A stretch of 64,000 nucleotides of DNA from Pseudomonadota bacterium. GTDB lineage: Bacteria; Desulfobacterota; Binatia; UBA9968. Location of the stretch: NCBI GenBank assembly GCA_021324155.1, contig JAJPJQ010000051.1, positions 124,001-188,000 on the forward strand, in the 5' to 3' direction. Made by a program: the position numbers and the translations under genes. Of this stretch, positions 1 to 7,712 are shown piece by piece. The notes under the pieces are model-generated. The model was not told the origin of the DNA, did not search any database, and saw nothing but the letters and a program-made list of their open reading frames with translations. Within the stretch, counting starts at the first letter, position 1. Each line of letters begins with the position of its first letter.

Positions 1-438
1 GACGTCGCAGCCGAGAAACAGCGCGCCTTTTGGAGGCAACGCAGGATCTCCAAACTCTTTGCCGAAAATGACCTCGTACTTATTCTGCCCACCACCCAAC
101 GCGTTCCAAACACACTCAATATCGTTCGCTGAAGTAACCCAGCCGTCTTCACGTCCAGTGCTCAACTCGATCTTGTTCAGCAGTGCCGTCGCTTCGCTCG
201 CTACGGAAGGCGTGCCCGCTTCGGTAAAGAATTTAGCTTCCTCGTACGACAACGCTCGAAGCGGATCTCGATTAATCCCTCGATAGCGCGGAAAATTTGG
301 CGGAAGTATTGCACGGCTCTTATGTGGAACACCGTAAATCGGCTTCGTCGTATTAGGGTTATTGTCGTATCTTCCGCTTCGAAGCGCCGCGTCGTAGAGC
401 AACTCGAAACGAGTGGCTATCAAATACCCTGATGCCAT
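1..438 (-). CDS. Hypothetical protein, cut by the window edge
   Basis: An open minus-strand frame of 146 codons starts at the ATG at 438 (MASGYLIATRFELLYDAALR...) and runs off the left edge, so the C-terminus is missing. The reading is continuous and protein-like, with a GREDGWVTSANDIECVWNALGGG stretch around residues 94-116. I recognise no family. GC is about 53%, visibly lower than the genes that follow, which may reflect recent transfer. It lies 20 bp upstream (in map order) of the binding-protein stop at 459 and on the same strand, so it could be the last gene of that transcript. No function can be given. Confidence 0.6.
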   Translation of the reverse strand, partial: MASGYLIATRFELLYDAALRSGRYDNNPNTTKPIYGVPHKSRAILPPNFPRYRGINRDPLRALSYEEAKFFTEAGTPSVASEATALLNKIELSTGREDGWVTSANDIECVWNALGGGQNKYEVIFGKEFGDPALPPKGALFLGCDV

Positions 439-458
439 TACTCACCTAACATCTACGG

Positions 459-1466
459 CTACGGCACGTACATCCCATCGATCAGCCCTGCCGCTTCTTT
501 CGGGAACATGCCGAGATCGACGCCTTCGCGGAGCCATGTTTTCTCGCCTTTGAGCGTCGCGGCGTCGGGCCAGGTGAAATCGGCGGGCAATAAAAACATC
601 TTTGTCCGCGGCCAGGCCGCGGCGATCTCCTCCGGTTTTTCCAGGCCGAAGAACTGCTTCGCGTATTTTTTGAAATGCCCCTCGTCGCTTTGTAAGCCTT
701 TATATGCTTCCGTCCACGCCGCCCGGAGATGCGGAACCATCGCGCCGTTCTCTTTCACCCATGGCTCCAGCGCGGAGAGCCAGATGACCGGCAAGACTTT
801 GACGTTCAGCAACCGCGACAGCTCGTCTCGGAACCCGAGGATCGTCTTATACTTGCCGCCGCTCACGAGGCGCGACACGTGCGCCTCCCAGAGCAGCCCG
901 GCCTCGACATCGCCTTTTTCCAGCACGGCGACGATCGCCGGCGCGCCCAATTTCTTCAGCTGAAAATCTTTCTCGATATTCATGCCGCGCTTGCGCATGA
1001 TGAAATCGAAAAGATTGTAAAGCGTCGTAACTTCCGCGGTGAGCGCGATGGGCTTGCCCTTCAGGTCTTCGACTTTGTTGTACGGCGAATCGCTTCTGAC
1101 GACGACATACATGTGGGTCGACTGGTACGGCTGCACGAGACGGATCGGCACGCCGGCTTGATTGGCGCGCAGGCCAGCCTCAGGCGTCATCAGGCCGACC
1201 GAAATCGCCTTGATGCCGAGCAGCCGCTGGATCTCCGGCACGCCCGCCCAGCGCGGCTTCATCACGAAGCCGTTCTTTTTATCCAGGCCTTTGTCGAGAA
1301 TGTACTGCCCGCCGAGGCCGAACAGCCCGTCGTCCGGCAGGCCGATCTCAATCGTCGGCGGTTCGGCGGCGTGAAGATTCACGGCAAGAATACACGTAGC
1401 CAACATACCGACAAGTATTTGCATTCCTCTAGCCTCGCGCCTCACGCCTCGCGCCAGTTTTATCAT
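459..1466 (-). CDS. ABC transporter substrate-binding protein, NitT/TauT (NMT1/THI5-like) type
   Basis: Periplasmic binding component of the importer encoded at 459-3147. The 335-residue protein has a signal peptide whose hydrophobic core (ILVGMLATCILAVNL) ends at an HAA site near residue 33. The mature part carries the usual family features: an early hinge lobe, PYNKVEDLKGKPIALT around residues 127-143 and a C-terminal helical tail. The start at 1466 is supported by a GGAGG four bases upstream and a 4-base overlap with the ATPase stop. The n-region (KLARGVRREARG) is encoded by a heptanucleotide tandem repeat, so it is not conserved sequence. The ligand is unknown; the neighbouring decarboxylase and CoA-transferases suggest an organic acid, which is inference. 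Confidence 0.88.
   Translation of the reverse strand: MIKLARGVRREARGMQILVGMLATCILAVNLHAAEPPTIEIGLPDDGLFGLGGQYILDKGLDKKNGFVMKPRWAGVPEIQRLLGIKAISVGLMTPEAGLRANQAGVPIRLVQPYQSTHMYVVVRSDSPYNKVEDLKGKPIALTAEVTTLYNLFDFIMRKRGMNIEKDFQLKKLGAPAIVAVLEKGDVEAGLLWEAHVSRLVSGGKYKTILGFRDELSRLLNVKVLPVIWLSALEPWVKENGAMVPHLRAAWTEAYKGLQSDEGHFKKYAKQFFGLEKPEEIAAAWPRTKMFLLPADFTWPDAATLKGEKTWLREGVDLGMFPKEAAGLIDGMYVP
1426..1453. repeat. Heptanucleotide tandem repeat, four units, GC-rich variant
   Basis: Four head-to-tail 7-mers with plus-strand consensus CCTCNCG lie inside the start of the binding-protein gene and encode the positively charged n-region of its signal peptide. No inverted partner arm is visible here, unlike most other copies in the window. 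The 7-base period and the position at a gene boundary place it with the dispersed family described in the findings. Confidence 0.7.
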
Positions 1467-2278
1467 GCATCCTCCTGCCCGATGAGTTTGAGCACGATGT
1501 TCAGCAACGTCTTCTTAAAGCCGATGAACTCCGCTTCGTCGGGGTCGCGCGCGCTAGTCGGCAGCGGATTGTCCAGCACCTCGACGATGCGCGCGGGCCG
1601 CGCCGAGAAGATCACGATGCGGTCGCCCATGTAGGCGGCTTCTTCGACGTCATGCGTGACGAGCAGCGCGGTTTGATTCAAACGCGCGCAGATATTGAGT
1701 GTGTCGCGGCGCAGTTTGCGCGCGGTCAGCTGATCGAGCTTGCTGAACGGCTCGTCCATCAACAAAACCTCGGGCTCGATCGCAAGAGCGCGCGCGAGCC
1801 CGACGCGCTGGCGCATGCCGCCGGAGAGAAACAGCGGATACTGCCGGCGGAATTCCGCGAGGCCGACCAGGCCGAGATACTTCTCGAGCCGCGGCTTCCA
1901 TTCGTCGCGCGGCACGCTCATGCCTCTGAACGCGAACGTCAGGTTGCCCTCGACGCGCTTCCAATTCAATAGACGGGGATCCTGGAATACATAACCGAGT
2001 TTCAAGTTTCTGGTTTCGGGTTTCAGGTGCGGATTAGAAAAAACCTCCGTTCCGACAAAATTTAAACTTGAAACCTGAAACTCGATTTTCCCCGCATCGA
2101 GTTTCTCCAATCCAGCAATCGCATTCAGCAGCGTCGATTTGCCGCAGCCCGATGGCCCGAGCAGGCACGTGATGCCGTTGTCGCGCGCCTCGAAGGTGAC
2201 GCCGTCGAGGACGCGCATCTCGGCGCCGTCCTCGCGGACGAACGATTTGAACGCGCGCTCGACGCGGACCGTCGCCAT
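1463..2278 (-). CDS. ABC transporter ATP-binding protein, NitT/TauT (SsuB/TauB) type
   Basis: Cytoplasmic ATPase subunit (271 aa) of the importer at 459-3147. It has Walker A GPSGCGKST near residue 40, the Q-loop in GYVFQDPRLL, signature LSGGMRQR, Walker B VLLMDEPF and the switch histidine in LVTHD. The start at 2278 follows GGAGGAG and forms a TAATG overlap with the permease stop; the frame stays open further upstream but that part is not protein-like. Between Walker A and the Q-loop the protein carries about 29 residues (from EFQVSSLNF to ETRNLKL) where relatives usually have about 16. That segment is encoded by an in-frame heptanucleotide inverted repeat (1999-2087), an unusual coding invasion. 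Confidence 0.92.
   Translation of the reverse strand: MATVRVERAFKSFVREDGAEMRVLDGVTFEARDNGITCLLGPSGCGKSTLLNAIAGLEKLDAGKIEFQVSSLNFVGTEVFSNPHLKPETRNLKLGYVFQDPRLLNWKRVEGNLTFAFRGMSVPRDEWKPRLEKYLGLVGLAEFRRQYPLFLSGGMRQRVGLARALAIEPEVLLMDEPFSKLDQLTARKLRRDTLNICARLNQTALLVTHDVEEAAYMGDRIVIFSARPARIVEVLDNPLPTSARDPDEAEFIGFKKTLLNIVLKLIGQEDA
1999..2087. repeat. Heptanucleotide inverted-repeat element inside the ATPase gene
   Basis: The left arm (1999-2026) is four 7-mers of form GTTTCNN and the right arm (2067-2087) is three 7-mers of form CYTGAAA or a variant. The arms are complementary and separated by about 40 bases containing AACCTCCGTTCC. The element lies wholly in frame inside the ATPase coding sequence and specifies the non-conserved stretch before the Q-loop. 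Near-identical arms recur at 42389, 51184 and 62089. Confidence 0.8.
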
Positions 2279-3147
2279 TATCTCCTCCACGCCTCCGCGC
2301 GCGGTCGCCAGCGCGTCACGCTGCGCTCGAGCCAGCCGATCAGGCCGAACTCGATGAAGACCATCACGATAAGAAATGCGATCGTCCACGCGAGCACCGC
2401 TTTCATCGAGAAGGTGTTGAACCCGCGTACGACTCGGTAGCCGACGCCGTTGCTGAACCCGAACATCTCGACCACGACGACAACTTTCCACGCGAAGCCG
2501 AGGCCATACCGGATCGCGGCGAGGATGTGCGAGATCAGCTGCGGCATGATGACGTCTACGATCTTCGACCACGCGCTCGCGTGAAAGACCGCGCTCATGT
2601 CGAGCAGCTCCTTGTCGATTGCCTTCGTCCCCTGCCAGATGCTGATCGTGAGCATCGGCAGGATCGACACCGCCACCGCCGCGTAGGCGCTGTGCTCATT
2701 GAGGCCGAAGAACATGATCGCGAGCACCGCCCAGATGAGGCCCGGCACCGTGAGACCCAGCACGACCGGCGGCTCGAAGAAGCTCTCGATGGCTTTTACC
2801 GTTCCCATGAAAATACCTATCGGGATGCTGAGGACGATCGCGATCGCGAAGGCGACGCCGACGCGCCTGAGCGTCGCGCCCATTTCGATGAGAAGCTCGC
2901 CCGACTGTATGATTGCGCCGACCTCGGCGAAGGTCTCGCGCGGATTCGGCACGAGCGTCGGCGGGAAAAACAGGCTCAGCACCCACCAAATGAATATTAG
3001 CGTGAAGATCGAGGCGGCGCGCAGCGCGATGTCCGTGAACGTCTCGCGCGCCGGACGGCGCCGGCGTGCCGTCACAGACGCGGCCGTGTCGCCGTCGGCT
3101 TCAAGCGGATCGTCGCGCGCGGCGGGCCTGTTGTCGACGGAGTCCAT
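2278..3147 (-). CDS. ABC transporter permease, NitT/TauT (SsuC/TauC) type
   Basis: Inner-membrane channel subunit of the importer. The protein (289 aa from the preferred start) has a charged cytoplasmic N-terminus of about 45 residues and then about six membrane segments, including IFTLIFIWWVLSLFF. The EAA-type coupling loop near WSKIVDVIMPQLISHILAAIR contacts the ATPase. An ATG at 3153 is also possible, but the ATG at 3147 has GGAG eight bases upstream and is preferred. The stop overlaps the ATPase start by one base, so the three genes are translationally coupled in the order permease, ATPase, binding protein. Confidence 0.9.
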   Translation of the reverse strand: MDSVDNRPAARDDPLEADGDTAASVTARRRRPARETFTDIALRAASIFTLIFIWWVLSLFFPPTLVPNPRETFAEVGAIIQSGELLIEMGATLRRVGVAFAIAIVLSIPIGIFMGTVKAIESFFEPPVVLGLTVPGLIWAVLAIMFFGLNEHSAYAAVAVSILPMLTISIWQGTKAIDKELLDMSAVFHASAWSKIVDVIMPQLISHILAAIRYGLGFAWKVVVVVEMFGFSNGVGYRVVRGFNTFSMKAVLAWTIAFLIVMVFIEFGLIGWLERSVTRWRPRAEAWRR

Positions 3148-3171
3148 AGGCATTTCTCCGCGGGCGCGCTC

Positions 3172-3200
3172 ATCCTATGCCGCGTTCCAAAAGCTGTCAA
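3172..3200 (-). promoter_or_regulatory. Sigma-70-type promoter for the importer operon
   Basis: Read on the minus strand: TTGACA (3200-3195), a 17-base spacer and TAGGAT (3177-3172). The -35 is perfect and the -10 matches four of six positions. Transcription would begin near 3165, leaving a leader of roughly 18 bases before the permease start. Confidence 0.55.
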
Positions 3201-3399
3201 CGTAACGCGTGCGCACGAAAAGTCCGCGTAGCGGCGGCTCAACCGGCGCCCGCGTTCATTGACTTTCGTGCCGAATATGATAAAGAAAATCCTTCGTTAC
3301 GCGTCATTTTTGACCATGGTGAGCGGCTGCGAAGCCATGCGAAGCGGCTGCGCCGGCCTGAGATCCGACGCCAACACATAACACGTTTCTGGAGGGACA

Positions 3400-4980
3400 A
3401 TGAGCAAGCCCATGGAGAAAGTCTCTGGGGCCCCTCGCGCCGAAGCCATCCGCGACCTGCGCAGCGCGCTCGAATGGCTGAGGGAGCAGGGCGATCTGAT
3501 CGTCACCGACAAAGAGGTGAACCCGGACCTTGAGATCACCGGCATCCAGAAGCAGCTCGACGGCGGCTGCCCGATACTCTTCAACAACATCAAAGGCAAG
3601 CCGCACCATCGCTGCGTCACCAACCTCTTCGGCGACATGAACGTCATCAACAAGATGTTCGGTTGGAAGGACCACGCCGACCGCACGCGAAAGCTCGCCC
3701 ACGCGCTCACGCATCCGTTGAAGCCGGTAATCATCGATCAGAAAGATGCGCCGGTCCAGGAAGAGGTTTACGAGAAGCCCTCCGACGCCAACGATTTCGT
3801 CGTGCCTATCCGCCATACCAATATCGAGCCGGAATTGACCGTCGGCTCGGGCAACCGGCTGATCTCCGGCGAATACTTCGACGGCGGCACGGACCTCGGA
3901 TACAACCGCATGAACTTCCGCTGGGGCAACGTGGGCACGTTCCAGATTTCTCCCGGCTCGCACATGTGGCAGGTCGTGAGCAAATATTACAAATCGAACA
4001 AGCTCGTGCCGATCACGATGAACTTCGGCCTCCCGCCGTCGTGCACGCTGATGGCCGGGGCGGGCTTCGACTACGTCATCCTACCGCAGGGCTGCGACGA
4101 GGTCGGCAGTGCCGGCGCCGTGCAGGGCTCGCCGGTGCGATTGGTCAAGGCGCGCACGGTCGACGCGCTCTCCGTAGCCGACGCCGAGGTCGTGCTCGAA
4201 GGCTACGTCAATCCGCGCGACCGCCGCTTCGAGACGGCCGAATCGGAAAAGGCCGGCGTCCAGGGCCGCTTCCACTTCCATCCCGAGTGGGCCGGCTACA
4301 TGGGGAAAGCCTACAAAGCTCCGACCTTTCATGTGACCGCCGTGACCACGCGCAAGCGCGAATCGAAGCCGATCATCTTCCCGCTCGGCGTGCACACGCT
4401 CGACGACCACAACATCGACACCACCGTGCGCGAGGCCGCGATGTTCGAGCTCTGCGAGCGCATGCAGCCCGGCATCATCATGGACGTGAACATTCCGTAT
4501 TGCATGACCGACTGGGGCGGCGCGATCATTCAGGTGAAAAAGCGCAACAAGATCGAAGAGGGCTGGCAGCGGAACTTTATGGCGGCGATCCTCGCGACCT
4601 CTCAGGGCTCGCGCCTCGTGATCGCAGTCAGCGAGGACACCGACCCATACGATATGGACGACGTCATGTGGTGTCTCACGACGCGCGTCAATCCGAAGAC
4701 CGACATCATCAACCCGCTGCCGGGCGGCCGCGGCCAGACCTTCATGCCCGCCGAGCGCATGACCGCCGGCGAACGCGAGTGGACCGCGTCGAACACGATG
4801 TTCGAAGGCGGAATGGGCATCGACGCGACGGTGCCGTTCGGGTACGAGAGCGACTTCATGCGGCCGGTTTATCCGGTCGACAAGGTCGATCTCAAGAAAT
4901 GGTTCAGCGACAAGGACATCCAGAACGCCAAGTCGCGCATGCAGGGCTGGGTGCATTCGCTCGCGCGCACGGGACGATAA
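3400..4980 (+). CDS. UbiD-family decarboxylase, phthaloyl-CoA-decarboxylase-like context
   Basis: A 526-residue member of the UbiD family, whose enzymes use prenylated FMN made by UbiX to (de)carboxylate aromatic or unsaturated acids. The C-terminal GGMGIDATVPFGYE motif and overall length fit. A strong GGAGG precedes the ATG. Two of the three canonical active-site positions look altered. The GTYR motif reads GTFQ (Gln182), and the usual E-G-P-F/Y-G-E motif reads FHFHPE (291-296), keeping only the second Glu. Two class III CoA-transferases follow directly, as in clusters that convert phthalate to phthaloyl-CoA and then benzoyl-CoA. A CoA-thioester substrate is therefore likely but unproven. 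No ubiX is in the window. Confidence 0.87.
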   Translation: MSKPMEKVSGAPRAEAIRDLRSALEWLREQGDLIVTDKEVNPDLEITGIQKQLDGGCPILFNNIKGKPHHRCVTNLFGDMNVINKMFGWKDHADRTRKLAHALTHPLKPVIIDQKDAPVQEEVYEKPSDANDFVVPIRHTNIEPELTVGSGNRLISGEYFDGGTDLGYNRMNFRWGNVGTFQISPGSHMWQVVSKYYKSNKLVPITMNFGLPPSCTLMAGAGFDYVILPQGCDEVGSAGAVQGSPVRLVKARTVDALSVADAEVVLEGYVNPRDRRFETAESEKAGVQGRFHFHPEWAGYMGKAYKAPTFHVTAVTTRKRESKPIIFPLGVHTLDDHNIDTTVREAAMFELCERMQPGIIMDVNIPYCMTDWGGAIIQVKKRNKIEEGWQRNFMAAILATSQGSRLVIAVSEDTDPYDMDDVMWCLTTRVNPKTDIINPLPGGRGQTFMPAERMTAGEREWTASNTMFEGGMGIDATVPFGYESDFMRPVYPVDKVDLKKWFSDKDIQNAKSRMQGWVHSLARTGR

Positions 4981-5014
4981 ACACGGAAGCGCTTGCGGTA
5001 CCAGCGAGAGGAAC

Positions 5015-5050
5015 AAAAAGGGCAGGGCCGCATCCCCTGCCCTTTTTTTT
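5015..5050 (+). terminator. Rho-independent terminator after the UbiD gene
   Basis: A 13-bp stem (AAAAAGGGCAGGG paired with CCCTGCCCTTTTT) with a 7-base loop is followed by a run of T to 5050. It sits 35 bp after the decarboxylase stop and 21 bp before the CoA-transferase start, so it would reduce but may not abolish read-through into the next gene. Confidence 0.85.
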
Positions 5051-5070
5051 GAATAGTTTTCACGAACTGC

Positions 5071-6336
5071 ATGGCTGTCGGAGATAAAAATCAGGGCCTC
5101 CTCTCCCCCTTTCGCGTTCTCGATCTTACCGACGAGCTTGGATTTCTCTGCGGCAAGATCCTCGGCGACCTGGGCGCCGACGTGATCAAGATCGAGCGGC
5201 CCGGTGGCGATCCCGCGCGGCGGTTCGGCCCGTTCTACAAAGATCAGCGCGATCCGGAAAAAAGCCTCTACTGGTTCGGCTTCAACAACAATAAGCGCGG
5301 CGTCACCCTCGATCTCGAAAAGAAGGAAGGACAAGATCTTTTTGCCAAGCTCGCGGCGAAAGCCGATTTCGTAATCGAGTCGTTCACGCCGGGCTGGCTC
5401 GACAAATTCAACATTGGCTACGGCGCTCTCTCAAAAAATAATCCCAAGCTCGTCTGGACTTCGATCACCCCGTTCGGCCAGACGGGACCGTACGCCAAAT
5501 TCAGCGCGTCGGACATCGAGATCATGGCGCTTGCCGGCTGCATGTCGCTCACCGGCGATCCCGACCGGCCGCCGCTGCGCGTGACGTTTCCGCAATCCTA
5601 TTCGTGGACCGGCTCGTACGCCGCCGTCGGCGCGCTGACTGCGCACTATCACCAGCAGCTCACCGGCGAGGGACAGCAGGTCGACGTCTCGGCGCAGGCG
5701 ACTCTCCTCTGGGCGTTTTCGCACGCGCACGTCTTCTGGGACTTGAACCGCCATATGGAGAAGCGCGCCGGCTCGTTCATGACCGGGCGCAGCATCACCG
5801 GCGCGAAGATGCGCGTCTTCTGGCCGTGCAAGGACGGCTATTTGAATTTCATCATCTACGGCGGCGAAGCCGGCCGGCGCACGAACCAGGCGCTGGTCGA
5901 GTGGATGGACAGCAAGGGCGTCGCGCCGGATTTCCTGAAGCAGAAAGATTGGAAGACCTTCGACATCGCTAAGGTGACGCAGGAAGAGATCGACCGGATG
6001 GAAGCGCCGATCGCAGAATTTTTCAAAGGCGTCACCAAGGCGGAGTTTTTCAAGGAAGTCGTCAAGCGCGAGATGCTCGGCTATCCGGTCGCGAGCGTGA
6101 AGGAGATTTTCGAAGACCCGCAGCACGCCGCGCGCGAATTCTGGCGCGAGCTGGAGCATCCAGAGCTGGGCGTCAAAATAACTTATCCCGGCCCGTTCGC
6201 GCGCTTCACTAACGGCGCGTGCGATCTCTGGCGCCGTGCGCCGCTCATCGGCGAGCACAACGAAGAAGTGTATTGCGGGGAATTGGGGTTATCGAAGTCG
6301 GAGTTGGGTAGACTACGTCGGGAAAAGATTATCTAG
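5071..6336 (+). CDS. CaiB/BaiF (class III) CoA-transferase, first of a pair
   Basis: Class III CoA-transferases move CoA between carboxylic acids through an enzyme-aspartyl anhydride. The 421-residue protein shows the family's N-terminal pattern (RVLDLTDELGFLCGKILGDLGADVIKIE), FNNNKRGVTLDL and VIESFTPG. Around residue 150 it reads SASDIEIMALAG, with an Asp in the region where family members carry the catalytic Asp. The ATG at 5071 lacks an obvious Shine-Dalgarno and follows a terminator. With the homologue at 6398 it probably forms a heteromer, as in succinyl-CoA:phthalate or benzylsuccinate CoA-transferases. The true acid substrate is unknown. Confidence 0.88.
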   Translation: MAVGDKNQGLLSPFRVLDLTDELGFLCGKILGDLGADVIKIERPGGDPARRFGPFYKDQRDPEKSLYWFGFNNNKRGVTLDLEKKEGQDLFAKLAAKADFVIESFTPGWLDKFNIGYGALSKNNPKLVWTSITPFGQTGPYAKFSASDIEIMALAGCMSLTGDPDRPPLRVTFPQSYSWTGSYAAVGALTAHYHQQLTGEGQQVDVSAQATLLWAFSHAHVFWDLNRHMEKRAGSFMTGRSITGAKMRVFWPCKDGYLNFIIYGGEAGRRTNQALVEWMDSKGVAPDFLKQKDWKTFDIAKVTQEEIDRMEAPIAEFFKGVTKAEFFKEVVKREMLGYPVASVKEIFEDPQHAAREFWRELEHPELGVKITYPGPFARFTNGACDLWRRAPLIGEHNEEVYCGELGLSKSELGRLRREKII

Positions 6337-6355
6337 CTCGGAAATACCTCCGGGC

Positions 6356-6390
6356 TTCTGGATTCTGGATTCTGACTCCTGAATTCTTGC
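6356..6390. repeat. Heptanucleotide tandem repeat, five units
   Basis: Five 7-mers of form TTCTGGA or variants fill most of the 61-bp gap between the two CoA-transferase genes. The later units (TCCTGAA, TTCTTGC) are partly complementary to the first, so a weak fold-back is possible. It has the same 7-base period as the other dispersed copies in the window. Confidence 0.6.
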
Positions 6391-6397
6391 TACGGTT

Positions 6398-7606
6398 ATG
6401 GATGCTTTAAAAGGAATTAAGGTGATCGAGTTCGCTGCGTTCGCGGCGGGGCCGGTGGTCGGCAAGCATCTTGCCGATCACGGCGCGACCGTCGTGCATA
6501 TCGAATCCAAGGTGCGCCCCGACGGCTTTCGCGCGCACTATCCGCCGTACAAGGACAACGTCCACGGGCTCAACCGCTCAGGACTGTACGCGCTCTGCAA
6601 CAACGATAAGCTCGACATCACGCTGAATCTCAAAAAAGCACCCGCAGGGACAGAGCTGGCGAAAAAAATCGCCGCGTGGGCCGACGTCGTGATCGAGAAC
6701 TTCAGCCCCGGCACCATGGGTCGCCTCGGTCTCGGCTACGAGGAATTGAGCAAGGCGAATCCCGGCCTCATCATGCTGTCGAGCTCGAATCTCGGCCAGA
6801 GCGGGCCGCACGCGCACCACGCGGGCTTCGGCTCGCAGCTCTCCTCGCTCGCCGGCTTCACGCACCTGACCGGCTATCCCGGCGGCTCGCCGCAAATTCT
6901 TTACGGGCCTTATATCGATTACATCGCCGTCGCGTACGGCGCCGTGGCGATCCTCGCGGCGCTCGATTACCGCAGACGCACCGGCAAGGGCAACTATATC
7001 GACGCCGCGCAGTACGAGACGGGGCTGCAATATCTCGCGCCGATTTTATTGGACTACAAAATCAACGGCCGCGTCGCCGAGCGCAACGCCAACCGCAACC
7101 CGCACGCGGCGCCGCACGGCGCCTATCCGTGCAAAGGCGACGACCGCTGGTGCGCGATCAGCGTGAGCAATGACTACGAGTGGCAGGCGCTCGTGAAGGC
7201 GATGAAAAATCCTTCGTGGGCGAAGAAGTTCGCGACATTCGAGGCGCGCAAGGTGAACGAGGACGAATTGGATCTCCTCGTCGGCGAATGGACGCGCGGC
7301 TTCGAGCCGCGGGAGCTGATGGAGACGCTGCAAAAGGCCGGCGTCAAAGCCGGCGTCGTCAACCGCATGTGCGACGTCTACGAGGACCCTCAGTTAAAGC
7401 AGCGCCCGCAGTGGGTCGAGCTCGAGCATCCGGAGATCGGCAAAATGCATTACCAGCGCCCGCCGTTTCTTCTGACGAAGACCCCGCCCGGGCCGGCGAA
7501 GCGCGACCCGCTCCTCGCCGAGCACAACGAATATTTTTATTGCGAGCTGCTCGGCTTGAGCGAGGAAGAATATAAAAAGCTCGTCGACGAGCAGGTCATC
7601 TACTAA
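6398..7606 (+). CDS. CaiB/BaiF (class III) CoA-transferase, second of a pair
   Basis: Homologue (402 aa) of the preceding protein and likely its partner subunit. N-terminal GIKVIEFAAFAAGPVVGKHLADHGATVVHIE and the ENFSPGTMGRLGLGYEEL motif are typical of the family. In the region expected to hold the catalytic Asp this protein reads HHAGFGSQLSSLAGFTHLTG, with Gly-Phe-Gly in place of the Asp seen in its partner. That suggests a non-catalytic subunit in a heteromer, which is inference from family knowledge. The gap to the upstream gene holds a heptanucleotide repeat and no clear Shine-Dalgarno. Confidence 0.88.
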   Translation: MDALKGIKVIEFAAFAAGPVVGKHLADHGATVVHIESKVRPDGFRAHYPPYKDNVHGLNRSGLYALCNNDKLDITLNLKKAPAGTELAKKIAAWADVVIENFSPGTMGRLGLGYEELSKANPGLIMLSSSNLGQSGPHAHHAGFGSQLSSLAGFTHLTGYPGGSPQILYGPYIDYIAVAYGAVAILAALDYRRRTGKGNYIDAAQYETGLQYLAPILLDYKINGRVAERNANRNPHAAPHGAYPCKGDDRWCAISVSNDYEWQALVKAMKNPSWAKKFATFEARKVNEDELDLLVGEWTRGFEPRELMETLQKAGVKAGVVNRMCDVYEDPQLKQRPQWVELEHPEIGKMHYQRPPFLLTKTPPGPAKRDPLLAEHNEYFYCELLGLSEEEYKKLVDEQVIY

Positions 7607-7632
7607 ATCGTACGCAGACATCACCTTCTATC

Positions 7633-7662
7633 TTGACTCTCCGCACGGATTCGGCGTAATAG
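7633..7662 (+). promoter_or_regulatory. Possible promoter before the PPOX-fold gene
   Basis: TTGACT (7633-7638), an 18-base spacer and TAATAG (7657-7662) lie about 50 bp before the ATG at 7713. The -35 matches five of six and the -10 only three of six, so this is tentative. It would allow the flavin-fold protein to be expressed apart from the CoA-transferases. Confidence 0.3.
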
Positions 7663-7712
7663 GTGCCGAGTTCGTCGCGTATCCATCGCTTCCACAATCG
7701 GAGGAAACTCGC

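Noticed and set aside
3316-3381. Short Cys/Gly-rich frame upstream of the UbiD gene
   Set aside because: No ribosome site, 21 codons, low complexity.
3663-5087. Long open frame overlapping the UbiD gene in another frame
   Set aside because: Arg/His/Asp-rich translation with no family features, fully inside a confident gene; produced by high GC at third positions.
4081-5334. Long minus-strand frame opposite UbiD and the first CoA-transferase
   Set aside because: Composition artefact spanning two unrelated genes and a terminator.
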